Positions 7,987-16,697 of a stretch of 64,000 nt of DNA are shown piece after piece. The notes under the pieces are model-generated. The model ran no database searches, was not told the origin of the DNA, and saw nothing but the letters and a program-made list of their open reading frames with translations. This stretch comes from Treponema sp. (GTDB lineage Bacteria > Spirochaetota > Spirochaetia > Treponematales > Treponemataceae), in contig JAFSJW010000077.1 in NCBI GenBank assembly GCA_017449265.1, positions 1 to 64,000 of the forward strand, given 5' to 3'. The translations under genes and the position numbers were made by a program. Each line of letters opens with the position of its first letter. Position 1 is the first letter of the stretch.

Positions 7987-8940
7987 ATGAAACTCACTGT
8001 ACTTGACGGGCATGCGCTCAATCCGGGAGATCTTAGCTGGAATCCGATAGAAAGCCTTGTTGACAGTTTCACGCTTTACGACCGCACCCCAAAGGACAAA
8101 ATCGTTGAGCGGATAGGAAACTCCGACATGATTCTTCTGAACAAAGTTCAGATTACAAAAGAAATTCTCGAAAAGTGTCCGTCGCTCAAATATATTGGCG
8201 TTCTTGCCACAGGCTACAATGTGATTGACACAGCCGCATGCAGGGAAAAAGGCGTTGTCGTAACTAACATTCCTTCTTACAGTACGGATGCGGTGGCGCA
8301 GCATGTGTTCGCGCTCATCCTGAATTTCACGAACGCGGTCCAGAAGCACTCAGACTCAGTTCATGGCGGCAGCTGGATAAAAAATCCAGATTTCTGCTAC
8401 TGGCTCTCCCCGCTCACGGAGCTTTCTGGAAAAACAATAGGAATATTCGGTTTCGGAAACATCGGGCAGAAAGTCGCCCAGATTGCTCATGCTTTTTCTA
8501 TGAATGTGCTTGTTAGCGTACATTCAGAAAAATCATTCGTCGGAAACGAGAAAGCCGTAAGCGTTAACGAGCTTTTCTCAAAAAGTGATTTTATCACACT
8601 CCACGCGCCTCTTACAGCCGAAACAAAAGAGACTGTCCGAAAAGAAACGCTCTCCCTTATGAAAAACTCAGCAATCCTAATAAACACGGCTCGCGGCGGG
8701 CTAGTAAACGAAAATGATCTTCGGACAGCCTTGGACGAGAGGAAAATCGCGGGTTATGCCGCAGATGTCCTTCTTGAAGAGCCTATGCTTCCTGACTCCC
8801 CGCTTCTTTCTGCCCCAAACTGCATAATCACGCCTCATATCGCATGGGCACCAAAAGAAACAAGGAAGCGGCTTCTCGGAATCGAAGTCCAAAACATAAA
8901 GGCTTTCCTGAGCGGAAAGCCTGTCAATGTGGTAAGCTGA
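7987..8940 (+). CDS. D-isomer-specific 2-hydroxyacid dehydrogenase (glycerate dehydrogenase-like)
   Basis: The product should be an NAD(P)-dependent reductase of 2-keto acids such as hydroxypyruvate. The N-terminal lid contains GVLATGYNVID. The Rossmann motif GKTIGIFGFGNIGQ lies at about residues 142-155, the substrate arginine sits in INTARGGLVNE, the glutamate in ADVLLEEP, and the catalytic histidine in ITPHIAWAP near the C terminus. Its 317 residues match the family. The start at 7987 follows AAAGGAG; an ATG at 7979 is in another frame. The exact substrate cannot be read from sequence. Confidence 0.88.
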   Translation: MKLTVLDGHALNPGDLSWNPIESLVDSFTLYDRTPKDKIVERIGNSDMILLNKVQITKEILEKCPSLKYIGVLATGYNVIDTAACREKGVVVTNIPSYSTDAVAQHVFALILNFTNAVQKHSDSVHGGSWIKNPDFCYWLSPLTELSGKTIGIFGFGNIGQKVAQIAHAFSMNVLVSVHSEKSFVGNEKAVSVNELFSKSDFITLHAPLTAETKETVRKETLSLMKNSAILINTARGGLVNENDLRTALDERKIAGYAADVLLEEPMLPDSPLLSAPNCIITPHIAWAPKETRKRLLGIEVQNIKAFLSGKPVNVVS

Positions 8941-8945
8941 AAAAG

Positions 8946-8975
8946 CCTGATGCCCTGAAAAATCAGAGCGTCAGG
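8946..8975. terminator. Hairpin between convergent genes
   Basis: CCTGATGCCCTGA and TCAGAGCGTCAGG pair over 13 positions with one G-U and one mismatch around a four-base A loop. The hairpin sits between the stop of the dehydrogenase and the stop of the convergent aminopeptidase, overlapping the latter's stop codon. A shared transcription end is plausible, though there is no strong T tract. Confidence 0.45.
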
Positions 8976-10306
8976 AAAGCCTTGTAAGCCGCATAAGCCT
9001 CTGTCAGGTCGCGGCGACTCGTTATCTCCCACGGGGCGTGCATACTAAGGACGCTCACGCCTGCATCAAGCACATTCATTCCGTACTTGGCAGCAAGGTA
9101 CGCGATTGTTCCGCCGCCCCCCTGATCGACTTTCCCAAGCTCCGCCATCTGGTAAGAGATTTTGTTAGTGTCAAGAAGATTTCGGAGCTTTGCGATGAAT
9201 TCGGGGTTCGCATCGCTCGCGCCGCTTTTCCCCCGGCTTCCTGTGTATTTGTTGAACACGATTCCGCCGCCAAGGAAACTGGCGTTGTCCTTGTCGAACA
9301 AGTCCGCGTTCATCGGGTCAAAAGCCGCGTTCACATCGCTTGAAAGCATATCGCTTCCAGAAAGGGCGCGGCGCAGTGTAAGCTCCGAATAGCCTCCGTC
9401 CATGCGTGCGACAATCTCAGAAACTGCGTTCTCGAAGAAATGGCTTCCCATGCCAGTTGCACCTACAGAGCCGATTTCTTCCTTATCAACGCAAATACAG
9501 CAGGCAGTTCTTTTCGGGTTCTTGCACTCAATAAGGGCGCGGGCAGATGTGTACGCGCAGCTTCTGTCATCCTGGCCGTAGGCAAGGATAAGAGAGCGGT
9601 CAAAGCCCAAGTCACGGGCAACGCCAGCAGGTACAATCTCAAGCTCGGCAGAGCCAAAATCAGCCTCTTCAATACCATACTTTTCTTTAAGCACAGAAAG
9701 AATTGCTTTTTTTGCGGAAGATTTTTCATCGCCAGATTTATCAGAACTTTCGTTTTTAGACGGAATACCGCTTCCAAGAATCAAATCAAGGCTCTCGCCT
9801 GAGATAAAATCACTTGCGCTTTCTTTCATCTGTTTCTGCGCAAGATGCGGAAGAATGTCCGAGATAACAAAAACAGGGTCGTCCCCGCTCTCGCCGACGC
9901 ACACATTCACGCTCGTACCGTCTTTCTTGCAGACGATTCCGTGAATCGCAAGCGGAAGCGTGACCCACTGATACTTCTTTATTCCGCCGTAATAATGCGT
10001 GTTCAAATAAACAATAAAATCTTTCTCGTAAAGCGGGTTCTGCTTAACATCCAGCCGAGGCGAATCAATATGCGCCCCGAGAATGTTCATTCCGTTCTCC
10101 AAAGGCTCTGTTCCCAGCACGAACAAAGCAATAGCCTTGTTCATTTTCTGCACATAAACTTTGTCACCAGCTTTGAGCGACTTATATTCGCGGACATCCT
10201 TGAATCCTTCGCCTTCAGCCCAGGAAATAAGCTGCGACACACATTCGCGCTCCGTTTTCCCTTTGTTCAAAAAGGACTTGTAGTCCTCTATAAGATTATC
10301 AGTCAT
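8963..10306 (-). CDS. apeA: M18 family metallo-aminopeptidase
   Basis: M18 enzymes are cytoplasmic di-zinc aminopeptidases that form dodecamers. The metal and catalytic motifs are present: LGAHIDSPRLD near residue 78, DKEEIGSVG near 290, SSDVNAAFDP near 350, and SMHAPWEITSRRDL with a zinc histidine near the C terminus. About 447 residues is normal for the family. The ATG at 10306 is preferred because GGAGAG precedes it. The gene follows the TsaC-like gene with a 15-bp gap and may be co-transcribed with it. Confidence 0.9.
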   Translation of the reverse strand: MTDNLIEDYKSFLNKGKTERECVSQLISWAEGEGFKDVREYKSLKAGDKVYVQKMNKAIALFVLGTEPLENGMNILGAHIDSPRLDVKQNPLYEKDFIVYLNTHYYGGIKKYQWVTLPLAIHGIVCKKDGTSVNVCVGESGDDPVFVISDILPHLAQKQMKESASDFISGESLDLILGSGIPSKNESSDKSGDEKSSAKKAILSVLKEKYGIEEADFGSAELEIVPAGVARDLGFDRSLILAYGQDDRSCAYTSARALIECKNPKRTACCICVDKEEIGSVGATGMGSHFFENAVSEIVARMDGGYSELTLRRALSGSDMLSSDVNAAFDPMNADLFDKDNASFLGGGIVFNKYTGSRGKSGASDANPEFIAKLRNLLDTNKISYQMAELGKVDQGGGGTIAYLAAKYGMNVLDAGVSVLSMHAPWEITSRRDLTEAYAAYKAFLTL

Positions 10307-10321
10307 TTTTCTCTCCAAAAT

Positions 10322-10903
10322 CTAAATTTTCAATCTTCCCTCACGGACAACTTTTACCTGCCCGTTCTCGTCAATCTGAACGATAGTAGATGGAACTCCG
10401 CCTTTCATGTCACCGTCATCGATAATCAGGGGAACTTCCTTCCCGAATTCATCTTTTATCTGCTTTATATTGTCAAGGACAGGAAGACCGGTTCTGTTAA
10501 CGCTCGTAGAATAAATCGGCGCACCGCATAAAGCCACGATTTTCCTGAGCCAGTCATCGTCAGGACAGCGGAAAGCCGTAGTGCTGAACTCGCCTCCTTT
10601 CGCAAGCGTGTGGACGATTATCGTAAGAGGCCCTGGCCATTTTTCCAAAAGAAAATCAGGAACAAGGTCGCGGGTATATTTTTTCAAATCCTCAGGCTTT
10701 GATAGAAGCTGTATCAGAGGTTTTCCCGGGTCCGTTCCTTTTATCCGGGCTATTTCCCTGTCCGTGTGGAACGAATAGTGCCTTCCGTCAACGATTCCCG
10801 AGAATCCGTATACAGTATCCGTCGGAAGCACCACGACTTTTCCTCTTCTAAGATAATCAGAAGCAATAGAAGCAGATTCCTCATCACACTTGCGGCAAAT
10901 CAT
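10322..10903 (-). CDS. tsaC: TsaC/YrdC-family L-threonylcarbamoyladenylate synthase
   Basis: The YrdC fold makes threonylcarbamoyl-AMP, the first step of t6A modification of ANN-decoding tRNAs. Visible signatures are GKVVVLPTDTVYG near residue 20-32, IKGTDPGKPLIQLL near 53-66, GPLTIIVH, and STSVNRTGLP. The protein has 193 residues and lacks the C-terminal Sua5 domain, so it is of TsaC or YciO type. The KGTDPGKPL loop departs from the usual KGRP--KPL, so a YciO-like paralogue is possible. AGGAGG precedes the start, which lies inside the end of the FtsB-like gene (20-bp overlap). Confidence 0.82.
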   Translation of the reverse strand: MICRKCDEESASIASDYLRRGKVVVLPTDTVYGFSGIVDGRHYSFHTDREIARIKGTDPGKPLIQLLSKPEDLKKYTRDLVPDFLLEKWPGPLTIIVHTLAKGGEFSTTAFRCPDDDWLRKIVALCGAPIYSTSVNRTGLPVLDNIKQIKDEFGKEVPLIIDDGDMKGGVPSTIVQIDENGQVKVVREGRLKI

Positions 10904-11438
10904 AGACCGGGATTCCTCCTATATAAGTTTTTTTATATTCCTCATGCGAAGCAACTTTTTTTTCATTATCATCTATATTTTGGATTCGCTCATTTCTTTC
11001 GTCCTGAAACGACTCCCTGTAATCACATATGAACAAAAGCAGGAAAACAACCAAAGCCATAAGGATTCCAGTCACCTTGCACACCCATTCAGGTATTGAT
11101 TTCGGCGTTTCGGAAACAATCGGAGTCCCAGTCTCAAAGATAAAGCGGTTCATTGAATCTTTACCGCTTATCTTAACGATTTTTTCTCCTGTATGAACGA
11201 ACCCCAGTTTTCTGGCGAATGCAGCGATTACATCGTCATCATTTCTGAGCGCAATCTGCTCAAGCTCAAGACTGTTCGTTATTTTCTGAATTTCCTCAGT
11301 TCTGTTGCTCAAAATCCGTTTCTGCTCAAGAAGCTGCCTTGTTGCCAAGATTCCGTCCCTTCCGCAAACAAGCGAGACGAAAACATAAATGGCAGTTCCG
11401 GCAAACAGAGCTGCCAGAAAATGATACAATTTTGTCAT
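10884..11438 (-). CDS. FtsB/DivIC-like septum formation protein with C-terminal extension
   Basis: The first 90 or so residues match the FtsB/DivIC pattern: a short cytoplasmic tail, one membrane helix, a coiled coil (LLEQKRILSNRTEEIQKI), then an ARKLGFVHTGEKIVKI end. FtsB proteins join FtsL and FtsQ in the divisome. Unlike typical FtsB of about 100 residues, this one continues with a second membrane helix (ILMALVVFLLLFI) and a charged tail. I chose ATG 11438 because the longer frame opens with a TTG at 11480 and lacks a ribosome site. It overlaps tsaC by 20 bp, suggesting translational coupling. Confidence 0.7.
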   Translation of the reverse strand: MTKLYHFLAALFAGTAIYVFVSLVCGRDGILATRQLLEQKRILSNRTEEIQKITNSLELEQIALRNDDDVIAAFARKLGFVHTGEKIVKISGKDSMNRFIFETGTPIVSETPKSIPEWVCKVTGILMALVVFLLLFICDYRESFQDERNERIQNIDDNEKKVASHEEYKKTYIGGIPVYDLPQV

Positions 11439-11586
11439 AATAGAAAAAATTTCGGCAGGGAAAGAGGAATTCTCCAACAAAATAAAGTGATTTTATAATG
11501 TCAGCAAAATCATCTACAGATTTCCAGTAAAACTGTCGATATGTGAATGTGTATAGATTTTTAAAAAAACTTACAAGGGGAAATAT

Positions 11587-14259
11587 ATGAGTGATTCTGC
11601 CAACACTAACGAACTTGAAAGCTACGGCGTCTGGGTCAAAAAGCCTCCGCGGACGGTAGACTCTTCTGGCAGCGAGCAGCCTGACACGGAAGAATTCAAC
11701 CTTGACGCAGAACTTCCGGATATTGATGACTCCGTAAACAAATCTGTTGAAGAAAAATCGCCCGAACCATCGTCAGGCGAGGAAGAAATCGATTTAAGCG
11801 AATTTGGTTTCGACGACTCAGGAGACGACACAGCTCCAGAAACAAGCACGCCTTCTTCTGGTGGTGAGGAAGAAGTCGATTTGAGCGAATTCGGCTTCGA
11901 TGACTCAAGCTCAGATGAGACCGAGCCTTCGGACAGTATTTCAAGCGCGCCGGCGGAATCGACAGAAATCACAGAGACAGAAACAGCCCCTCTCGCAGAA
12001 GATGGTCCCCTTGACATAGACCTTTCGTTCGATGATTCTGCCCCAGAACCGCAGAACACATCAACATCGTCATCGGGCGGCGATGAGATTGACCTGAGTG
12101 AATTCGGCTTCGATGACTCTGATTCACCAGCCGCATCAGACGACGGAACAGAAAGCGTTGACCTGAGCGAGTTCGGATTCGACGATGAGACAAGCGAACC
12201 TGCAATCCCAGGAACTATCCCTGAGAAAGAAGAGAGCGAAGAGCCTAATGCAGAAGAAACTTCCGGTGAGAAGCCAGCCGAGGAAGAAGTAGACCTGAGC
12301 GAGTTCGGATTCGGCGATTCATCTGACGAAAATTCAGAAAAAGATGACTCTTTGTCGAAGGACAGCGACATTGAGATGAAAGTCGTTGTTGACGACGATG
12401 ATTTTGATTCAGATATCAGCGATGAAGAAAGCTCAAGCTCCGAATCTGGGGAAAGCTCTTCTTCATCTTCCGAGGGAGGATTCGACATTGACTCGATTCT
12501 CAACTCAGTGGAGGATGAGAACGGCAAGACAATCAGCATAAACGAAGCGCAAGGGTGCGCGGACGAGGATGTTGAAAAGACTCAGAGCGAGGGAAACAAC
12601 GATTCACCTGAAACAAACGAGGATACAATAGTGATAAACGATATTCCAGATACATTCGATGAAGAGACATCTTCTTTGTTCGATGACGAGCCGGCAAAAG
12701 AAAATGCGGAAAGCGAGCCACAAGAAAAAACTCCTGCAGAGCCAGCTCCAAAAGCCGCAGCGCAGGCCGCGCCTGTTAATAATGATGTTCTCAGCCAGCT
12801 TCTTACAGCCATCACATCTCTTAAAGATGAAGTCGCAAGCCTTAAGAGCGATTTTGAGGAATTAAAGAAGCAGCCGCAGCATCAGGAAGAAGAGAAAGAA
12901 AAAATCGATGATGAAATTTCTTCCGAACCTGAGGCAGAAGAAAAATCTTCAAGCGGATTCTTCAGCGACACCGACGAGGACGATACAATCGCGCTCTCAA
13001 TGGACGAGCTTAACAATATCCCGACGGACATCGAAAAGGACGAAAGCGTTTCCGAAACAGCAGGTACGGAAGAAGAGCAGCCTTCACAAGAGGAATCTGA
13101 GGCTGACGAATCCGAAATTAATATTCCTTCTGACGAGGATATTCCGTCCGAAACTTCTTCCGAGGAAGAAGAGGACGCTACTCTCTCTCTTGACGAACTC
13201 AACAATATCCAGAACACGGCGAACTTCACCGAGGAAGAGGGCGTTTCCGAAAATCCTGACACGGACGAGGACATTCCTTCCGAAGATGATTCCGCCACAA
13301 AAGACGATTCGTTTGAAGAGCCTGAGGTTGACGAATCTGAAATCGATATGCCTTCTGACGAGAACATTCCGTCCGACACTTCTTCTGAGGAAGAAGAGGA
13401 CGCTACTCTCTCTCTTGACGAACTCAACAATATCCAGAACACGGCTGACTTCACCGAGGAAGAGGGCGTTTCCGAAAATCCTGATGAAGATTCGTTCCAA
13501 GAGCCTACGGATATTTCTATAGGCGATGAGGGCGAAAAAGAAGAGAGCATAGAAGAGCCGTCTATTGGCGAAGAAGAACTTGATTTCTCAAATGACAACC
13601 TTGTTGAGCCGAGCCTTGACGACATCAACATTGATGATGTTGAGGAAGAAGCGGGCGAGAACCTGCCTGACGAAATTGAAGTTCCTAAAGTTGACGACAT
13701 TTTTGTTGAATCAAGCTCAACAGACCTTATGGAAGAGGAGAAGGTTGACGAACAGGTTGCAAACAACGATTTTGCAGAGCCTGAGGTTGCACCGGAAGAA
13801 ATCATCGAGGATTCAGCGGATGCAGATGACAAGCTTCCTGAGGATATTGAGATTGAAGAGCCGAAAGTCCCTGTTTCAGACACGATGATTGAGGAACCAG
13901 CCGTTGACGAAGGCGTTTCTGAAGATGAAATCCAGCAGAAACAAGATGAAATCATCGACGAAGCTCCTGTTACAAAATCAGAGCTTAATGATTTGCTTGC
14001 TCCTAACATCGAGGAAGAGGAGCTTACGGCCGGAAACCTGAGCTACCTTGAGTCTGACGAGGCACTCAACAAGCCAAACGAAGACGAGCAGAAAGAAGAG
14101 TCATCAATTCCTGCGGATTTGACAAAAGAAATCAAGGCTGTCCTTTCTTACATGGACCAGCTTCTTGAGAATCTTCCAGAGGACAAGATTGCGGAATTCG
14201 CCCAGTCGGAGCAATTCGAAACATACAAAAAACTCTTTACAGAGCTTGGATTGGACTAA
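11587..14259 (+). CDS. Large acidic repeat protein
   Basis: This 890-residue protein is dominated by Asp, Glu and Ser. The N-terminal third has five clear copies of a motif reading DLSEFGF-DS-(S/D) plus a degenerate sixth. A middle block has a predicted coiled coil (LLTAITSLKDEVASLKSDFEELKK). A later block has three LS-DELNNI repeats in units of about 75 residues, two of them nearly identical at DNA level. The last 50 residues (LTKEIKAVLSYMDQLLENL...) look like a folded helical domain. There is no signal peptide, so it is cytoplasmic. AAGGGG precedes the start. It is followed after 2 bp by an unknown gene. It may be an intrinsically disordered scaffold; no family is recognised. Confidence 0.75.
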   Translation: MSDSANTNELESYGVWVKKPPRTVDSSGSEQPDTEEFNLDAELPDIDDSVNKSVEEKSPEPSSGEEEIDLSEFGFDDSGDDTAPETSTPSSGGEEEVDLSEFGFDDSSSDETEPSDSISSAPAESTEITETETAPLAEDGPLDIDLSFDDSAPEPQNTSTSSSGGDEIDLSEFGFDDSDSPAASDDGTESVDLSEFGFDDETSEPAIPGTIPEKEESEEPNAEETSGEKPAEEEVDLSEFGFGDSSDENSEKDDSLSKDSDIEMKVVVDDDDFDSDISDEESSSSESGESSSSSSEGGFDIDSILNSVEDENGKTISINEAQGCADEDVEKTQSEGNNDSPETNEDTIVINDIPDTFDEETSSLFDDEPAKENAESEPQEKTPAEPAPKAAAQAAPVNNDVLSQLLTAITSLKDEVASLKSDFEELKKQPQHQEEEKEKIDDEISSEPEAEEKSSSGFFSDTDEDDTIALSMDELNNIPTDIEKDESVSETAGTEEEQPSQEESEADESEINIPSDEDIPSETSSEEEEDATLSLDELNNIQNTANFTEEEGVSENPDTDEDIPSEDDSATKDDSFEEPEVDESEIDMPSDENIPSDTSSEEEEDATLSLDELNNIQNTADFTEEEGVSENPDEDSFQEPTDISIGDEGEKEESIEEPSIGEEELDFSNDNLVEPSLDDINIDDVEEEAGENLPDEIEVPKVDDIFVESSSTDLMEEEKVDEQVANNDFAEPEVAPEEIIEDSADADDKLPEDIEIEEPKVPVSDTMIEEPAVDEGVSEDEIQQKQDEIIDEAPVTKSELNDLLAPNIEEEELTAGNLSYLESDEALNKPNEDEQKEESSIPADLTKEIKAVLSYMDQLLENLPEDKIAEFAQSEQFETYKKLFTELGLD
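13158..13485. repeat. Pair of ~100-bp near-identical direct repeats inside the acidic protein gene
   Basis: The stretch starting GAGGAAGAAGAGGACGCTAC recurs about 225 bp later and stays almost identical for about 100 bp, through GAGGGCGTTTCCGAAAATCC. In-frame recombination between the copies would add or remove one 75-residue unit. Confidence 0.75.
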
Positions 14260-14261
14260 AT

Positions 14262-15155
14262 ATGGTAGAAATCGAAAAAAAGCATGGGCTTTTAAAAAAA
14301 GCATGGAACCTGCTTTCTGAGAAAACTCCGAATTTCACGGTTTGGGCAAAGAGAAACGGATTCAATCATTGCGGAATCCTTTCTCCGCTCAAACTGGCCG
14401 ACGATGAATTCTATCTTATGACGGACAGCTACGGCTTTAACGCCAAGACAATCGCAAGCGCGGTGGTCAAGAAATCATTCTGGAGCGGCAAGATTGCGAA
14501 GATTTTTGACTGGCAGTGTTTTTCCAGCACATTCAACGAAACATCTCAATACGAGCAGCTGCTAGGCTCTGACATCAGAAGCGACATCTGCTCCATCAAC
14601 TTTCTGCCGTTCCTTGACAAGAACGAGCCGCATATTTTTATCGCCGTAGAAACGAACGATGAGGAGGACACGCTGACGCTTCCGCCGGCCGCGGAGTGCG
14701 TTTCTGTCCTCAGCAGCATAATCAATCTGAAAGGTTTTGAGGAAAAGGCAATTGAAAAACTGGACTCAAATATAGAGATGGGGCTTAAAATCTCAAACTC
14801 CAACCTTTTCATACTTTCTTTGAAGAATTCAATCTCCAGCGCAATTTCGGGAGTCAATTTCGACACTGAGCACAAAGGTCTGAGAGCTGCCGTATCACAA
14901 TCAATATCTGAAGCTGCCCATGTAATAATCGCTCCGCTTTTCAGAAAGCCAAACTCAAGCCATGTCGGAACGAACGGAGAAATCAAAATCGCGCTTTTTG
15001 CGGAGGAGGAGCAGGACGAGCAGATTTTGGGCTACCACATAGCCAGAATGCTGGAAACGCTTCTTGGAACTGACGCGACGAAAAATGTCCTTTTGCTCAC
15101 GGCAGGAATATGCCCGAACAAGAAAGGAACTCTTGATTTCCTTCTTCATGGTTGA
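14262..15155 (+). CDS. Conserved hypothetical protein
   Basis: A 297-residue protein without signal peptide or membrane helix and with an alternating alpha/beta pattern. I do not recognise a family. It starts 2 bp after the acidic repeat gene and ends 6 bp before the first Maf-like gene, so it almost certainly shares their transcript. The GGA in the preceding stop region could serve as a weak ribosome site. The context suggests a role with the acidic protein and the Maf-like pair. Confidence 0.6.
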   Translation: MVEIEKKHGLLKKAWNLLSEKTPNFTVWAKRNGFNHCGILSPLKLADDEFYLMTDSYGFNAKTIASAVVKKSFWSGKIAKIFDWQCFSSTFNETSQYEQLLGSDIRSDICSINFLPFLDKNEPHIFIAVETNDEEDTLTLPPAAECVSVLSSIINLKGFEEKAIEKLDSNIEMGLKISNSNLFILSLKNSISSAISGVNFDTEHKGLRAAVSQSISEAAHVIIAPLFRKPNSSHVGTNGEIKIALFAEEEQDEQILGYHIARMLETLLGTDATKNVLLLTAGICPNKKGTLDFLLHG

Positions 15156-15161
15156 TTTTTG

Positions 15162-16652
15162 ATGATAGAATTTCATGAATCAAAAAATGGAGAAAAAACC
15201 GTTTCTTTCGGTGGAAAATTTCTTCATTCAAGATACAATCCTTCAAGCGAAGGCGAAAAATTCGCACAAAACATTCAGGCGGATTTTTTGCCGCTCTGCT
15301 TGATTCTTATAGAGCCTGCTCTCGCCTATCAGCTGGCGGAGCTTAAAAGAAAATTCCCGAACGCAAAATATGTTGCAATCCGGTTCATAAAAGAACTATG
15401 CGCCCCAGAGTATAACAGCGGCTTTGACGGCGTTTTTTTTCTTGACGAAAGCAAAAATCTTTCGGACGAGCTGTTTGAATTCCTCACTGAGGAGGAGCTT
15501 TGCTCTTCCCTAGTCATTGAGTGGAGCCCGTCAAAAAATATTTTTCCTGAAAAAAACGAAAAAGCATGGGGGCAAATAAAAAACGCAATCCTGAAATCGC
15601 GCGATGTGCTTGGAACAAGAAGCTATTTCTCAAAGCGATGGCTTAAAAATTCGCTCGCATTTTTCAAGAATATAAGGAGTTTTTGCACCGCGAAAAAAAC
15701 GAATCTTCCAGTAATCGTGGCGGCATCTGGCCGAAGCCTTGAGTCATCTTTGAAATTCCTCCAAGAATACAGGACTTCTTTTTTTCTGATTGCAGTATCG
15801 TCCGCATTCATGCCGCTAATCACAAAAGGCATACTCCCAGATTTAGTAATCAGCACTGACGGCGGCTTTTGGGCAAAAAAGCACCTTTCGTTCCCGTCCC
15901 AAAAAAATATTCATGGAACAATATTCGCATTCAGCTCTGAATCTGCCGTACCAAAAAAACTTCTCAGGAACGAAACGGTAATTCCTGTTTGTTATGACGA
16001 CGATAATTTGCAAAAACATTTTTTCAGCGCGTTTGGAATAGATTTTATGACAGGGCGCAGAAACGGCACAGTCAGCGGAACCGCCGTAGAATTTGCCCTT
16101 GCGCTCACCGACAATACCGTTTATTGTGTGGGACTTGACCAGGCACCCGCAAAAGGCTACCAGCATACGCAGCCGAATTCGCTGGAATATTCTTCCCAAA
16201 TGAATGATTTCAGGCTCAAACCTAAAGAAACGCGCCTTACATTCTCGCAGTTTTCTTCAGAAGGAAGCCTCTCGCTGTACAGAAACTGGTTTATAGCAAA
16301 ATCAGGAACACGACTTGCCCGCGTAAAAAGGCTTTCCGACAATTATCCTTTTGACTTTTCGCTTGGCTCGATTAAGGATGTTGATTGGGCGGAATTTAAA
16401 AAAAGCAGTCAAAATAAAACTACAGGAAAAGCAGAGTTCTCTTCTCCAAAGCAAGCAGGAAAAAATCTTTCCGAGCGAAAGAAAATTCTTTCTGATGTTC
16501 TTGAGCAAATCAGAAAAACAGATGAATTCAAAAAAGAATTTTTCCCGATGGAAAGACTTCTTATACTTCGGGAAAAAGACGCGCAAAAAAAAGAACTTCT
16601 TTCGGACAATCTGGAGAAAAAAATCTCAGAGTTTTTAGATACTGCCCTATGA
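15162..16652 (+). CDS. Maf/DUF115-family protein (motility-associated factor), copy 1
   Basis: The central region has the DUF115 (MptE-like) core: LPVIVAASGRSLESSLKFL near residue 180, PDLVISTDGGFW near 227, FMTGRRNGTVSGTAVEFAL near 290, and YCVGLDQAP. Maf proteins of this family are linked to glycosylation of flagellins in Campylobacter, Helicobacter and Aeromonas, probably as nonulosonic-acid glycosyltransferases. I start at ATG 15162; a TTG one codon upstream is less likely. A related gene follows 46 bp later. Function in flagellar modification is inferred from the family. Confidence 0.75.
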   Translation: MIEFHESKNGEKTVSFGGKFLHSRYNPSSEGEKFAQNIQADFLPLCLILIEPALAYQLAELKRKFPNAKYVAIRFIKELCAPEYNSGFDGVFFLDESKNLSDELFEFLTEEELCSSLVIEWSPSKNIFPEKNEKAWGQIKNAILKSRDVLGTRSYFSKRWLKNSLAFFKNIRSFCTAKKTNLPVIVAASGRSLESSLKFLQEYRTSFFLIAVSSAFMPLITKGILPDLVISTDGGFWAKKHLSFPSQKNIHGTIFAFSSESAVPKKLLRNETVIPVCYDDDNLQKHFFSAFGIDFMTGRRNGTVSGTAVEFALALTDNTVYCVGLDQAPAKGYQHTQPNSLEYSSQMNDFRLKPKETRLTFSQFSSEGSLSLYRNWFIAKSGTRLARVKRLSDNYPFDFSLGSIKDVDWAEFKKSSQNKTTGKAEFSSPKQAGKNLSERKKILSDVLEQIRKTDEFKKEFFPMERLLILREKDAQKKELLSDNLEKKISEFLDTAL

Positions 16653-16697
16653 CACAAAAACGACATTTACAGGAGTAATTTTTATAGTATTTTTATT

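Noticed and set aside
11622-14009. Long minus-strand Ser-rich open frames opposite the acidic protein
   Set aside because: They mirror the Glu/Asp/Ser codons of the plus-strand gene, have no ribosome sites and end up as low-complexity Ser chains.
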